64,000 nucleotides of DNA from Owenweeksia sp965214115 (GCA_965214115.1 CBDCAU010000001.1:248001-312000); one strand, 5' to 3'. Positions 1 through 8,498 are shown, numbered from the stretch's first letter. Translations and numbers: made by a program. The notes: generated by a model not told the origin, from the letters alone.

Positions 1-259
1 AGGTCACCACGTTGAAGCTGGTGTGGATGTATTTCTGCGCCTGTTCGATGATGGCCTCCACCACCGGCTCGGGGCAGTGGCCGGCGTTCACCACGCCGAT
101 GCCGCCCGCGAAGTCAATCAACTGGTGGCCGTCCACGTCGGTGATGATGGCGCCTTTGGCCTCGCTCACCGTGGCGGTGTTGAACACGCCTACACCATTG
201 GCTACCACCGCTTTGCGGCGCGCCAAAAGTTCCTCGCTCTTGCTTTTGGTTGCTATCAT
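1..259 (-). CDS. Class III aminotransferase, GABA aminotransferase type (N-terminal part, cut by window edge)
   Basis: Only the first 86 codons lie in the window; the gene runs off the left end. The reverse strand starts at ATG 257-259 and reads MIATKSKSEELLARRKAV, then a stretch ending in DFAGGIGVVNAGHCPEPVVE and an HTSFNVV motif. This matches the N-terminus of PLP-dependent class III aminotransferases of the 4-aminobutyrate type, where the DFAGGI and NxGH segments form part of the cofactor and substrate pocket. These cytosolic enzymes move the amino group of GABA or related omega-amino acids to 2-oxoglutarate. The catalytic lysine lies outside the window, so the substrate cannot be fixed; ornithine or acetylornithine aminotransferase is the main alternative. 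Confidence 0.72.
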   Translation of the reverse strand, partial: MIATKSKSEELLARRKAVVANGVGVFNTATVSEAKGAIITDVDGHQLIDFAGGIGVVNAGHCPEPVVEAIIEQAQKYIHTSFNVVT

Positions 260-401
260 TTTCTATAAAAATCTAAAATGTTGGGAATGTTTTTGCGTAT
301 CGCTTTTTGCCTTAGCAATTTTGCTTTGAAAAAGTTTGCAAAAGTACAAAATGGCGGGGGTCAATCTTCCTTTTGAAGGGCTTATTTTCGCGCTTCCGAT
401 T

Positions 402-839
402 ATGCTCTCCAAACGTTCCAAATACGCCATCAACGCGCTGGTTTACTTAGCCCGCCAGCACCGCGAAAACCCCGAGCGCACCACGCCCGTGGCGGAAATT
501 TCCGAGGCGCAGCACATCCCCGCCAAGTTTTTGGAAGCTATTCTTTTGGATCTGAAAAACAACGGGATTTTGGGCAGTAAGAAAGGGCGCGGCGGCGGCT
601 ACTATCTCCGCAAAAATCCCACGGAAGTGAACCTCGCGGAAATCCACCGCATCTTCGACGGTGCCATCGGCTTGCTGCCCTGCGTCACCTATCAATATTA
701 TGAAAAATGCGAGGAGTGCCGCGACGAGGAAACCTGCGGCATCCGCGATGCTATTTTAGAGGTGCGCAACAAAACGGTGGAAATCTTGAAGGAAAATTCG
801 CTGGCGGAGATATTGCGAAGGGAGGAGGAGAAAAGGTAG
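402..839 (+). CDS. Rrf2 family transcriptional regulator, possibly iron-sulfur
   Basis: A 145-residue protein of normal Rrf2 size. Residues 1-70 form the winged helix-turn-helix (MLSKRSKYAINALVYLA at the start, a GSKKGRGGGYYLR wing around 58-70). Four cysteines at about 94, 103, 106 and 112 (spacing C-x8-C-x2-C-x5-C) sit where IscR and RsrR carry their Fe-S ligands, so a redox- or Fe-S-sensing role is plausible but not shown. The open frame continues upstream to 336, but the ATG at 402 gives the family's usual N-terminus and is preferred. It is divergent from the aminotransferase at the window edge, and no obvious target gene follows. Confidence 0.85.
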   Translation: MLSKRSKYAINALVYLARQHRENPERTTPVAEISEAQHIPAKFLEAILLDLKNNGILGSKKGRGGGYYLRKNPTEVNLAEIHRIFDGAIGLLPCVTYQYYEKCEECRDEETCGIRDAILEVRNKTVEILKENSLAEILRREEEKR

Positions 840-894
840 GGGGTGGGTTGAGGGCACACGTTGCAAACGCGCGCCAGCAGGTGAGTCTTTATTA

Positions 895-1116
895 CTACAA
901 TCCAAGAAATTCCTTAATGTCTTCCTTTTCTAACCGGGTAGATTGGCCATCTTTGATTTGCTGTCGGCTCTCTTCAATCTTGGCCACAAATTCAGGATTG
1001 TAAGGTGCTTCTTCGGCAGTTTTAAACTTGATTTTGAGCGCGGACAAAAAAGCCTCCAAGGCATTTTGTTGCTCGCGGGTGCTGGGCTGGGCGGTGATGA
1101 TGGCGGGGGTTTCCAT
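895..1116 (-). CDS. Small antitoxin-like protein (DUF2683 type)
   Basis: A 73-residue acidic protein. It has the layout of a family of small Bacteroidota proteins: an N-terminal strand, the segment EQQNALEAFLSALKIKFK, then YNPEFVAKIEESR and an ERxDI-like C-terminal helix (here EKEDIKEFLGL). Relatives are often the upstream partner of a RelE/Txe-type toxin and are thought to be antitoxins. No toxin follows: the 55 bp between its stop and the Rrf2 gene hold no open frame. It is therefore an orphan or a relic. The start is the first ATG in frame. Confidence 0.6.
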   Translation of the reverse strand: METPAIITAQPSTREQQNALEAFLSALKIKFKTAEEAPYNPEFVAKIEESRQQIKDGQSTRLEKEDIKEFLGL

Positions 1117-1358
1117 TTTAAAATCCAGAGCTTTAAATTATTTTAACAAAGATAAAGCGCTTTCTAAACTCAAAATGAATCATACCAAAATTTAAGTATG
1201 TAAAATATTCAAACATTTCGCAGTAAACTCTTCTTTTTTCTTCAATTTATAATTTAGTCTAAATAATGCGGGGGTTCGCCAAAGCAACGACTTCTTCAAA
1301 CCAACCGCCAAGCTCCCTCCATCTTTTTGTTTCTTCGCCACATCAAATGTTCACCGCA

Positions 1359-2486
1359 ATGAAAAACGCCATTTTTTTGACCATCAGCGTATTACTGTTT
1401 GTGTCGTGCGCCACCAAGCGCGCGGAAATCGTGGATCTGGATTCTAAAAAGGCGCTGGAGGAGCAAAATTCAAAAGTGAAAAACATCATTCTTTTGATTG
1501 GCGACGGGATGGGGCTTTCGCAAATGTCGTCCGCCTATTATTTTGGGAAATCCGAACCCAATTTTTCGCGCTTTCCCGTGGTGGGGTTCAGCCGCACTTC
1601 TTCCTCTTCCGATAAAATCACCGATTCGGCAGCGGGCGCCACGGCGCTTTCGGCGGGCCAAAAAACCTACAATGGCGCCATCGCCGTGGACACCGACACC
1701 AACGCCGTGGAAACCTTGGTAGAACATTACGCGAAAGCGGGCAAAAAAACCGGGCTGATTTCCACTTCGTCCATCACGCACGCCACGCCGGCCGCTTTTT
1801 ACGCACACGTTGCCTCGCGCAATGCCGAACACGAAATAGCGCGGGCGATGAAGAATGCCCCGGTGGATTTTTTCGCGGGCGGCGGCAAGACATATTTCCG
1901 CGCCAGCGGCCAAAATCCCACCTTGTTACAGGAAATGGAAAACGCGGGCTGGAACATTGACACGACGGAACTTGGAACGGATTTGAAAGAAGGAGAAAAG
2001 TTCGGTTTCTTACTCGGCCTCAACGGAATGCTGACGATGACCGAGGGGCGCAGCAATTTTTCCAAAAAAGCCACGGAACTGGCCATCGGTCATCTGCAAA
2101 ATGAAAACGGCTTTTTTTTGATGGTGGAAGGTTCGCAAATTGACTGGGGCGGCCACGCCAATGATGCCCAATATGTGATTCAGGAGACCTTGGATTTTGA
2201 CCAGACCGTGGGCGCGGCCTTGGATTTTGCCGAGCAAGACGGCGAGACGCTGGTGATCGTCACGGCCGACCACGAGACGGGCGGCTTCACTTTGGCGGGC
2301 AGGGAAAAATCGCTGTTCGGCGGCGCCACCCGCGCCGACTACGATGATATTTCGCCCACTTTTTCCACGGGTGGCCACAGCGCGGCGCTAGTGCCGGTTT
2401 TGGCGTTTGGCCCCGGCGCGGAAAAGTTTTCGGGGATTTATCAGAACACGGCGATCTGGGCGAAAATCTTGGAAACAGTGCCGTGA
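1359..2486 (+). CDS. Alkaline phosphatase lipoprotein
   Basis: A 375-residue member of the PhoA-type alkaline phosphatase family, which removes phosphate from monoesters outside the cytoplasm. The signal peptide ends in a lipobox (LLFVSC, Cys17), so the protein should be lipid-anchored. Metal- and substrate-binding motifs are in place: LIGDGMG near residues 46-52 (metal-binding Asp), TDSAAGATAL near 88-97 (nucleophile region), TADHETGGF and STGGHSA in the C-terminal third (metal-binding Asp/His residues). The open frame extends upstream to 1266, but only the ATG at 1359 puts a signal peptide first. It is convergent with asnS. Phosphate scavenging is the likely role; no regulatory site is visible. 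Confidence 0.9.
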   Translation: MKNAIFLTISVLLFVSCATKRAEIVDLDSKKALEEQNSKVKNIILLIGDGMGLSQMSSAYYFGKSEPNFSRFPVVGFSRTSSSSDKITDSAAGATALSAGQKTYNGAIAVDTDTNAVETLVEHYAKAGKKTGLISTSSITHATPAAFYAHVASRNAEHEIARAMKNAPVDFFAGGGKTYFRASGQNPTLLQEMENAGWNIDTTELGTDLKEGEKFGFLLGLNGMLTMTEGRSNFSKKATELAIGHLQNENGFFLMVEGSQIDWGGHANDAQYVIQETLDFDQTVGAALDFAEQDGETLVIVTADHETGGFTLAGREKSLFGGATRADYDDISPTFSTGGHSAALVPVLAFGPGAEKFSGIYQNTAIWAKILETVP

Positions 2487-2527
2487 GCGACCCTCGTTTG
2501 AAACGCCCGGAGGTTCGAATCACCTAA

Positions 2528-3967
2528 TCAAAACTCCGCATTCCCCGGCGTACGCGGAAAAGGAATAACGTCGCGGATGTTCGCCATTCCGGTGATGAAC
2601 TGCACCAGCCGCTCAAATCCCAGCCCGAAACCACTGTGGACGCAAGTGCCGAACTGGCGCGTTTCAAGATACCACGCCACTTCTTTTTCATCAATATCAA
2701 AATCCGTAATGCGCTGTTTTAGAATATCATAGCGTTCCTCGCGCTGGCTGCCGCCCACTATTTCGCCGATGCCGGGAAATAAAATGTCCATCGCGCGGAC
2801 GGTGGGGCCGGGCGTGTTCCCGTTTTCGTTCACGCGCATATAAAACGCCTTGATGTTCGCCGGATAATCAAACAAAATGACGGGCGAGCCGAAATGCTGC
2901 ACCAAATATTTCTCGTGCTCGGATTGCAAATCCGCGCCCCATTCTTCGATGATAAATTTGAATTTTTTCTTTTGGTTCGGTTTGGATTTTTTGAGAATGT
3001 CAATCGCCTCGGTGTAGCTGACGCGCTGGAAAACATTCTCGGATACGAAGCGCAGTTTTTCCAGCAATCCCATTTCGTTGCGCTGGTTTTGCGGTTTGGA
3101 TTTTTCCTCGTCGGCGAGGCGCTGGTCGAGAAATTCCAAATCGATTTCGCATTTCTGCAAAACGTAGCCGATAACTTTTTGCAAAAAATCTTCGGCCAAA
3201 TCCATATTGGCATCCAAATCGTTGAAAGCTACTTCGGGTTCAATCATCCAAAACTCGGCGAGGTGGCGCGCGGTATTGGAATTTTCCGCGCGGAAAGTGG
3301 GACCGAACGTATAAACCTTGCTCAACGCCAGCGCGCCCAGCTCGGCTTCCAATTGTCCGCTGACCGTGAGGTTGGTTTCCTTCCCGAAAAAATCTTCCGA
3401 ATAATCAATTTCGCCGTTTTCCGTCAGGGGCGGGTTTTTTTTGTCGAGAGCGGAAACGTTGAACATTTCGCCAGCACCCTCTGCGTCGCTACCCGTGATG
3501 ATGGGCGTGTGCAGATAGAAAAACCCCCTATCATTAAAATACTGATGGATGGCAAAAGCGAGATGATGCCGCACACGGAACACCGCCCCAAAAGTGTTGG
3601 TTCGGAAACGCAAATGCGCTTTTTCGCGCAAAAATTCCAGCGAATGTTTTTTGGGCTGCAGCGGATAGTTTTCGGGGCTTTCGCCCAAAATCTCGATTTC
3701 GGTGGCTTGCAGTTCCACGTCCTGCCCGCGCCCTTGGCTGGAGACGATGTCGCCCTTCGCATAAAGACACGCGCCTGTGGTGATTTTTCTCAAAACCTCT
3801 TCCGGCGTTTTTTCAAAATCCACCACTACTTGCAGGGTTTTCAGGGTGCTGCCGTCGCTCAGCGCGATGAAGCGGTTGCTGCGGAAGGTGCGCACCCAGC
3901 CGCGGACGATGGCGCTGGTGCCGACGGGTTTTTTGTCAAAGATTTCTTGGACGGAGGATTGTGCCAT
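2528..3967 (-). CDS. asnS: Asparaginyl-tRNA synthetase
   Basis: A 479-residue class II aminoacyl-tRNA synthetase that charges tRNA-Asn. The N-terminal OB fold starts VGTSAIVRGWVRTFRSN and is followed by the class II core. Motif 2-like residues are in PTFRAENSNTARHLAEFWMIEPE, and motif 3 is in the C-terminal FGLGFERLVQFITGM. The final NIRDVIPFPRTPGNAEF is typical of AsnRS rather than AspRS. The start at 3967 (MAQSSVQEIFDKK) is chosen over the upstream extension because it begins just before the OB fold. A tRNA-Asn gene lies at 47.5 kb in the same window. It is notable that gatA is also present (18.7 kb), so its amidotransferase may serve Gln-tRNA instead. Confidence 0.95.
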   Translation of the reverse strand: MAQSSVQEIFDKKPVGTSAIVRGWVRTFRSNRFIALSDGSTLKTLQVVVDFEKTPEEVLRKITTGACLYAKGDIVSSQGRGQDVELQATEIEILGESPENYPLQPKKHSLEFLREKAHLRFRTNTFGAVFRVRHHLAFAIHQYFNDRGFFYLHTPIITGSDAEGAGEMFNVSALDKKNPPLTENGEIDYSEDFFGKETNLTVSGQLEAELGALALSKVYTFGPTFRAENSNTARHLAEFWMIEPEVAFNDLDANMDLAEDFLQKVIGYVLQKCEIDLEFLDQRLADEEKSKPQNQRNEMGLLEKLRFVSENVFQRVSYTEAIDILKKSKPNQKKKFKFIIEEWGADLQSEHEKYLVQHFGSPVILFDYPANIKAFYMRVNENGNTPGPTVRAMDILFPGIGEIVGGSQREERYDILKQRITDFDIDEKEVAWYLETRQFGTCVHSGFGLGFERLVQFITGMANIRDVIPFPRTPGNAEF

Positions 3968-4055
3968 TTTGAATTTTTTTTGGAGGGCAAAAATAACAGA
4001 CCCCAAAGGTCTTGAAACCTTCAGGGTCTTCTTTAAAATTTTAAAGTAAGAAAGT

Positions 4056-4337
4056 TTAGGAAGCGGCTGCAAATTCGCGCACTTCTTGATTCTTGGCGTT
4101 GCGCTCGGCGTGCCACAAATCGTGGTGGGTTTGCAATTTCAGCCAAATATTGGTGGTCATATCAAAGGCTTTAGCGAGCCGAACCGCCAAGTCTGGCGAC
4201 ACGCCTTCGCGACCTTCGATGATGGCAGAAAGCTGAGCGGATGAAATCCCCAAACCTTCCGCTGTTTCTTTTACAGAAAGGCCGAGCGGTTTCATACAGT
4301 CTTCTTTTAAAACTTCTCCCGGATGAACAGGGCGCAA
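4056..4337 (-). CDS. HigA-type antitoxin, copy 1 (TTG start)
   Basis: A 93-residue XRE-type helix-turn-helix protein of the HigA / VapI addiction-module family: PVHPGEVLKEDCMKPLGLSV, then an HTH around LSVKETAEGLGISSAQLSAI, and the family tail IWLKLQTHHDLWHAE. It is a clear paralogue of the next gene (4608-4910). The first usable start is TTG, which aligns with an ATG (Met8) in the paralogue, so the start codon may have mutated. Upstream lies only a decayed toxin fragment, so this antitoxin is now orphaned; it could still repress or neutralise the intact neighbouring module. Confidence 0.85.
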   Translation of the reverse strand: MRPVHPGEVLKEDCMKPLGLSVKETAEGLGISSAQLSAIIEGREGVSPDLAVRLAKAFDMTTNIWLKLQTHHDLWHAERNAKNQEVREFAAAS

Positions 4338-4367
4338 GGCGTTATCAGCTTTTTTTAAATTCTAATT

Positions 4368-4466
4368 TTAATGATAATCAACGTAATCCACATCGTAGGC
4401 GTCGCCGTCCTCAAATCTAAAAATTATGCGCCAGTTGTCTGAAACGCGGACGGGGTAAAATTCCAT
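4368..4466 (-). pseudogene. Remnant of a second higB toxin gene (C-terminal third only)
   Basis: Reading the reverse strand in one frame gives MEFYPVRVSDNWRIIFRFED and then a DAYDVDYVDYH end. This aligns with the C-terminus of the intact HigB at 4921-5199 (FYAVKVSANWRIIFRFEERN, ending DLTDYH). Two in-frame stops lie directly upstream, and nothing resembling the first 58 residues of HigB is visible in the 140 bp before it. The fragment sits just upstream of higA copy 1, as the intact toxin does for copy 2. It is therefore the leftover of a tandem higBA duplication. Confidence 0.8.
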
Positions 4467-4607
4467 TCATCAACGAAAAGCCATTCAAAAAATAGCTCTC
4501 AATATAGAGGATTTTTGAATGGCCAAACAGCGTGGCCAACCGATTAGTCTTGAGAAAATATTTTGTGCAGAAAGTGAAATCCTGATGTAAAGACACCCAA
4601 AAGGTTT

Positions 4608-4910
4608 TCAAGTATGCTCTACAAACTCCCGCACCTCTTCGGTTTCCACATTTTGTTCGGCGTGGTAAAGGTCGTAGCGCGCTTGCAACCGCACCCAAAA
4701 ATCCGATTGTGAACGGAAGGCCTTGGCAATTTTAACGGCCAGTTCTGGCGAAACGCCTACCTGCCCGTTAATTACTGCGGATAAATGTTTGCGTGAAACA
4801 CCCAACCCCTCGGCGGTTTCCCTCACCGACAGGTTCAACGGCTCCATAAACTCATCTTTCAAAATTTCGCCGGGGTGCGAAGGTTTCATACCTATTCTTG
4901 TTGGTTTCAT
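4608..4910 (-). CDS. higA: HigA-type antitoxin, copy 2
   Basis: A 100-residue XRE-family antitoxin with HigA hallmarks: MKPSHPGEILKDEFMEPLN, an HTH (LSVRETAEGLGVSRKHLSAV), and FWVRLQARYDLYHAEQ near the end. It follows the toxin gene with a 10-bp gap, which is the usual HigBA order (toxin first). It is expected to bind HigB and repress the operon promoter. The first seven residues (MKPTRIG) could be skipped in favour of the second Met, where its paralogue begins. Confidence 0.9.
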   Translation of the reverse strand: MKPTRIGMKPSHPGEILKDEFMEPLNLSVRETAEGLGVSRKHLSAVINGQVGVSPELAVKIAKAFRSQSDFWVRLQARYDLYHAEQNVETEEVREFVEHT

Positions 4911-4920
4911 TCTATTATTT

Positions 4921-5199
4921 TTAATGATAATCGGTTAAATCCACATCATAAGCGTTTCGTTCTTCAAATCGAAAAATGATGCGCCAGTTTGCGGAAACTT
5001 TTACTGCGTAAAACCCAGCCATATCACCTTTTAGCAAGTGAAGTCCAAGGCCTGGCGCATCCATCGTTGAAACATCCCTCGCTTCGTCCAACATATCCAA
5101 AATATGAGTGATTTTGCGCAAGTAATCCTGTGGCAATTTCGAGCTATCGCCTTTATAAAAATAACGTTTCAACCCTTTATGCTTGAAACTGACAATCAT
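4921..5199 (-). CDS. higB: HigB-type mRNA interferase toxin
   Basis: A 92-residue RelE-superfamily toxin of full length. N-terminal FKHKGLKRYFYKGDSS is followed by helices, then a GLGLHLLKGDMAGFYAVKV segment and the C-terminal core NWRIIFRFEE ending in DVDLTDYH. HigB toxins cleave mRNA on the ribosome; the basic and aromatic residues of the WRIIFRF strand are the usual catalytic-face positions. It heads the higBA operon and would be controlled by HigA. Its C-terminal third is duplicated at 4368-4466. Confidence 0.9.
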   Translation of the reverse strand: MIVSFKHKGLKRYFYKGDSSKLPQDYLRKITHILDMLDEARDVSTMDAPGLGLHLLKGDMAGFYAVKVSANWRIIFRFEERNAYDVDLTDYH

Positions 5200-5260
5200 C
5201 CAAACGTGGCTTATTTGGTTTCAGTTTTCAATGATACGGATTTTTAAAGGACCCAACAGC

Positions 5261-5725
5261 TCACCCTCGCCATAATCGTTCGTCAAACGGAAAATCCTCC
5301 CAACCTACAATTTTGATTTTGCCAAAATCAGCGTGTCTGGGACTCAACAAAAAATTGAAATCGCCCCGCACCACGGCGGAGGGCGCTTTTAAAATGCAAT
5401 GGCTACGGTCAAAAATAAAACGGTCTCCTAATTCCCGAGTTTCTGCCAATGGTGGCTTGGCGTGCCAGTTTGGCGGCAGGTTTTGGGTATGGATTTCAGA
5501 TAGGGAAACGGTTTTCGGAATTTCGATTTCCAACATCACATAGTCGCTCGGCACGGTGGTCGAATTGAGGTGCACCGCCACTTCCGCCATCGCCAGCGCA
5601 CGACTATCCGAGGTATAAATGATTTCTGTCCCTCTGGAATTCCAGCGGTTGCTGGCGGAGAGCGACGCTCCCAAACCGTTGAGGCGGTCTTTGTATTTTT
5701 TACGGTGGAGACGAAAAACGCGCAT
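5261..5725 (-). CDS. RES-domain toxin
   Basis: A 154-residue RES-family protein. RES toxins are ADP-ribosyltransferase-like enzymes that deplete or modify NAD. Visible hallmarks: MRVFRLHRKKY at the start, SASNRWNSRGTEIIYTSDS (the RES Arg and Tyr region) near residues 24-43, ALAMAEVAVH near 45-54 (the conserved Glu), and a C-terminal segment with SPRHADFGKIKI. The antitoxin gene ends directly upstream, and its TGA overlaps this ATG by one base (TGATG), so the two are translationally coupled. A GTG one codon earlier is an alternative start. Confidence 0.9.
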   Translation of the reverse strand: MRVFRLHRKKYKDRLNGLGASLSASNRWNSRGTEIIYTSDSRALAMAEVAVHLNSTTVPSDYVMLEIEIPKTVSLSEIHTQNLPPNWHAKPPLAETRELGDRFIFDRSHCILKAPSAVVRGDFNFLLSPRHADFGKIKIVGWEDFPFDERLWRG

Positions 5726-6216
5726 CACGCAAAAATGCCGTGGTCGATACAGTGCAGCTCATCAACTACCATCTCTTTTCCATAGGAATTTTTGAGAAGC
5801 TCGGTGGGTTTCATTTTTCCAAGCGCCAGCGAAGGGGTTTTCAGCCATTCGGCAAATTGTTCGGGCGTGTCAAAAACATCCTGTCCAAGAAGTGAAACTT
5901 CCGTCATTTCCATAATTTTTTCGGAATGGATGGGCTTGAAAACGTGAGTGGGGTCATTTTGATAACGCTGCAAACTTTTGGTAGAAATATTCAGCAAATC
6001 GGCCCATTCCATATCGGAAAAAGGCGCAGATTCTTTGATGGTCTGAAAAAGCGAAACAGGAATACCTTTCCGAATCGTTTTGAACATCAGCAATGCATCA
6101 GATAAAAATCGAGTGCCCTCAGATTCTTTTTCAAAAGGTGGAATTTCTCTTTTCGGAAAATTTTGTTTCCAGTAACGACGAAAAGCTTGATGGGTCTTTT
6201 GTTTTTGAGGATTCAT
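5725..6216 (-). CDS. Xre/ParS-type antitoxin for the RES toxin
   Basis: A 163-residue antitoxin of the Xre/MbcA/ParS family. The middle part carries an Xre-like HTH (FSDMEWADLLNISTKSLQRY), and the C-terminal part is the MbcA/ParS toxin-binding domain (LLGQDVFDTPEQFAEWLKTP, LGKMKPTELLKN, then DELHCIDHGIFA, which reaches into the toxin's active site in solved homologues). It lies upstream of the RES gene with overlapping stop and start. The basic N-terminus (HQAFRRYWKQNFPKRE) has no clear match. Confidence 0.88.
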   Translation of the reverse strand: MNPQKQKTHQAFRRYWKQNFPKREIPPFEKESEGTRFLSDALLMFKTIRKGIPVSLFQTIKESAPFSDMEWADLLNISTKSLQRYQNDPTHVFKPIHSEKIMEMTEVSLLGQDVFDTPEQFAEWLKTPSLALGKMKPTELLKNSYGKEMVVDELHCIDHGIFA

Positions 6217-6277
6217 AAATAGACAATTGTCTGCGAAGATAGGACATTTTTATTTTTATCGGGCGGGTGTGGGCGCT

Positions 6278-6307
6278 GACCTAACAGGTCTCCGACCCTG
6301 TTAGGTC
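6278..6307. repeat. Palindromic intergenic repeat (acctaacaggt type)
   Basis: An 11-bp inverted repeat (arms GACCTAACAGG and CCTGTTAGGTC) with a short loop. It is related to the stronger copy 33 bp downstream, and a fragment (TGTTAGGTC) occurs near 29338. It lies between the RES/Xre operon and the TetR gene. It could also act as a terminator or attenuator, although no T-tract follows. Confidence 0.7.
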
Positions 6308-6339
6308 AATCCTCAAAAGAAATAAACAGCTAAAATTTT

Positions 6340-6369
6340 GACCTGTTAGGTGAGGGCACCTAACAGGTC
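6340..6369. repeat. Palindromic intergenic repeat, perfect copy
   Basis: A perfect 13-bp inverted repeat (arms GACCTGTTAGGTG and CACCTAACAGGTC) around a 4-base AGGG loop. It is the same family as the copy at 6278-6307 but in the opposite arm order. It is followed by another recurrent Bacteroidota-style stretch (gtgccttcgcgtctttgtgg, about 6402-6421). Confidence 0.75.
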
Positions 6370-6508
6370 TTCGCAACTTCCAAAATTTCCCAAAAAAACT
6401 TAGTGCCTTCGCGTCTTTGTGGTAAAACCCCGAAACCCAAAAAACTTTTAACACCCCAAAAGTTTCTATGTCTGATTTATATCATAGTTTCGCGCCGCAA
6501 TTTTGACG

Positions 6509-7129
6509 ATGGAAAAACAAGAACAGGAAATCATTTTCGACGCGCTGATGATGTTCAGCAAATACGGCGTGCGCAGCGTGACGATGGACGACATCGCCCG
6601 CGAGCTGGGCATCTCCAAAAAAACGCTGTACGTCCATTTTGAAAACAAGGCCGACTTGGTGCACAAAGCGGTGTGGACGGTTCACGAAACCATCAAAGAG
6701 CAGATGGTGAAAATCCACGCCGAGACGGACAACCCCATTGACGAACTCTTGGAAATCGACAAAGTGGTGAGCCAAATTATGGAAAACCACAGCCCGAGTA
6801 TGCGCTTTCAGTTGCAGAAATATTACCCCGAAACCTTTGCCGCACTATACGAGGGGCGCCACGAACTGGTGCATAAAATGATTTCTGAAAATATGGAAAA
6901 AGGCAAGGAGCGCGGGCTGTACCGCCCCGATGCCGACACCGGCGTGGTCAGTTATCTCTACTGTTCCAAAATGGAAACGCTGCACAACGAGGAGGAAAAA
7001 CTCTTGGAAAAACACTCCATCGGCTACGTGATGCGGCAGAGTTTGGAGTACCACATCCGCGGCATCGCCACCGAAAAGGGCGTGAAATATCTCCAAGAAA
7101 AAATCAAGACAGAAAACCTGACACAATGA
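6509..7129 (+). CDS. TetR/AcrR family regulator of the efflux operon
   Basis: A 206-residue repressor. The HTH sits at about residues 18-50 (FSKYGVRSVTMDDIARELGI then KKTLYVHFENKADLV), followed by an all-helical ligand-binding domain. It is the first gene of an operon with tolC, adaptor and RND pump genes, and its stop overlaps the next start (ATGA), so it very likely controls its own efflux operon in response to a pump substrate. ATG 6509 is chosen over a TTG two codons upstream. No operator palindrome is obvious in the short leader. Confidence 0.9.
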   Translation: MEKQEQEIIFDALMMFSKYGVRSVTMDDIARELGISKKTLYVHFENKADLVHKAVWTVHETIKEQMVKIHAETDNPIDELLEIDKVVSQIMENHSPSMRFQLQKYYPETFAALYEGRHELVHKMISENMEKGKERGLYRPDADTGVVSYLYCSKMETLHNEEEKLLEKHSIGYVMRQSLEYHIRGIATEKGVKYLQEKIKTENLTQ

Positions 7130-8496
7130 GACATTTGACTTTGCTTTTGGCCTTGCTTTTTGGGATGCCAACTTTCGCGCAAAGCGACACCACCGCGCCG
7201 GACAACGGGCCGCTGACTTTCACTTTGGAAGAGGCGGAAAAGTTTGCGCTGGAAAACAGCTATTCTGTTACCGATAAAGAACTGGAATTCCAAAAGGCGC
7301 GGCGCACCATCCGCGAGACGGCGGCGCGCGGGCTGCCGCAAATCACCGGCAGTTTCAATTATCAATACAATCCGCAAATCCAACAGACGCCCATCCCGCT
7401 GTCGTTCATCACGGGAAACCCTGACGACCAAGGTTTTACCACGGTGGAATTTGGCGTGGCGCATACCAATGTGGCCACTTTAAATTACAATCAGCTTTTG
7501 CTGGACGGTTCGTATTTCATTGCGCTTCAAGCGGTTAAGGTTTTTAAAGAAGCCGCCAACGTAGATGTGGAGCGCACCAAATTGGACATCGTAAAAAACA
7601 CCGCGCAAGCCTATTACGGCGTGTTGGTGGCGCAGGAATCGGAGGAAATTTTGCGCGAAAACTTGGGCAGTTTGCAGAAGCAATTGTTTGAAACGCGGCA
7701 GCTTTTTGAGAACGGTTTTGTGGAAGAGCAGGATGTGGACCAGCTCGAACTTTTGGTGAACAATCTCGACAACAATCTGCAAAATTCGGCGCGCCAAGCC
7801 GAACTGGCGAAGATGCTTTTGAATTTCAATTTGGGATTGCCCGTGCGGCAGGAAATCGTGCTGACCAGTGCGCTGGAAGAGGTGATGGTGCCGGAAGAAA
7901 CGACCCTGCAAAGCGAAACGTTCAATTATGAAAACCACGTGGATTTCCGCTATGTGGACGTGCAGCGGCGCGGCGCCAGCCTAAACGTGAGCAACGAAAA
8001 AGCCAAGTGGTTTCCCACTTTGAGCGGCTTCATCCGCCACCAGCAAAACAATTTTGGCAATGAATTCAGTGAGGCGTGGCAGTTTGATGATAATAATGGT
8101 TGGATTCCCAGCACGGCGATTGGCGTGGGATTGAACTGGAACCTCTTGCAGGGACTTTCGCGGCCGGCCACCATCCAAAAGGCGAAACTGGATTTGCAGC
8201 GCGCCGAAGTGGCCTCGGAACTCACTAAAAACCAGCTCCTTCTGAATTACAACCAAGCCAAGAGCAACTACACTTTTGCGCTGGACAATTACAACAATGC
8301 GAAAAAGAACCTCGACATTTCCAAGAAAATCCGCGACAAAGAGCGCATCAAATATTCGGAGGGATTGAGTTCCAGTCTGAATTTGACGCAAGCGGAAAAC
8401 CAGTATTTGGAGACGCAACAAAATTATATTCAGGCGCTGCAGCAGGTGTTGAACGCGAAGGAGAATTTAGAAAGCGCCTTGGGAAAAACTGAGTGA
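7126..8496 (+). CDS. TolC-family outer membrane efflux protein
   Basis: A 456-residue outer membrane channel of the TolC/OEP family. The signal peptide (MRHLTLLLALLFGMPTFAQ) is followed by two repeats of long helical hairpins; LTFTLEEAEKFALENSY is the usual first helix, and IRDKERIKYSEGLSSSLNLTQAENQYLETQQNYIQAL is split across the second repeat. It forms the exit duct for the RND pump encoded downstream. It overlaps the TetR gene by 4 bp (ATGA). Confidence 0.93.
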   Translation: MRHLTLLLALLFGMPTFAQSDTTAPDNGPLTFTLEEAEKFALENSYSVTDKELEFQKARRTIRETAARGLPQITGSFNYQYNPQIQQTPIPLSFITGNPDDQGFTTVEFGVAHTNVATLNYNQLLLDGSYFIALQAVKVFKEAANVDVERTKLDIVKNTAQAYYGVLVAQESEEILRENLGSLQKQLFETRQLFENGFVEEQDVDQLELLVNNLDNNLQNSARQAELAKMLLNFNLGLPVRQEIVLTSALEEVMVPEETTLQSETFNYENHVDFRYVDVQRRGASLNVSNEKAKWFPTLSGFIRHQQNNFGNEFSEAWQFDDNNGWIPSTAIGVGLNWNLLQGLSRPATIQKAKLDLQRAEVASELTKNQLLLNYNQAKSNYTFALDNYNNAKKNLDISKKIRDKERIKYSEGLSSSLNLTQAENQYLETQQNYIQALQQVLNAKENLESALGKTE

Positions 8497-8498
8497 AA

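Noticed and set aside
12..329. Open frames on the plus strand at the left edge (105 and 81 codons)
   Set aside because: They are antisense to the aminotransferase N-terminus, whose motifs are clear, and they have no family features.
2894..4015. 373-codon plus-strand frame opposite asnS
   Set aside because: It is a G+C-driven shadow; asnS on the other strand has all class II motifs through the same interval.
4417..4698. 93-codon minus-strand frame over the higB remnant
   Set aside because: It is in a different frame from the HigB-like residues and matches nothing; the remnant frame aligns clearly with the intact toxin.
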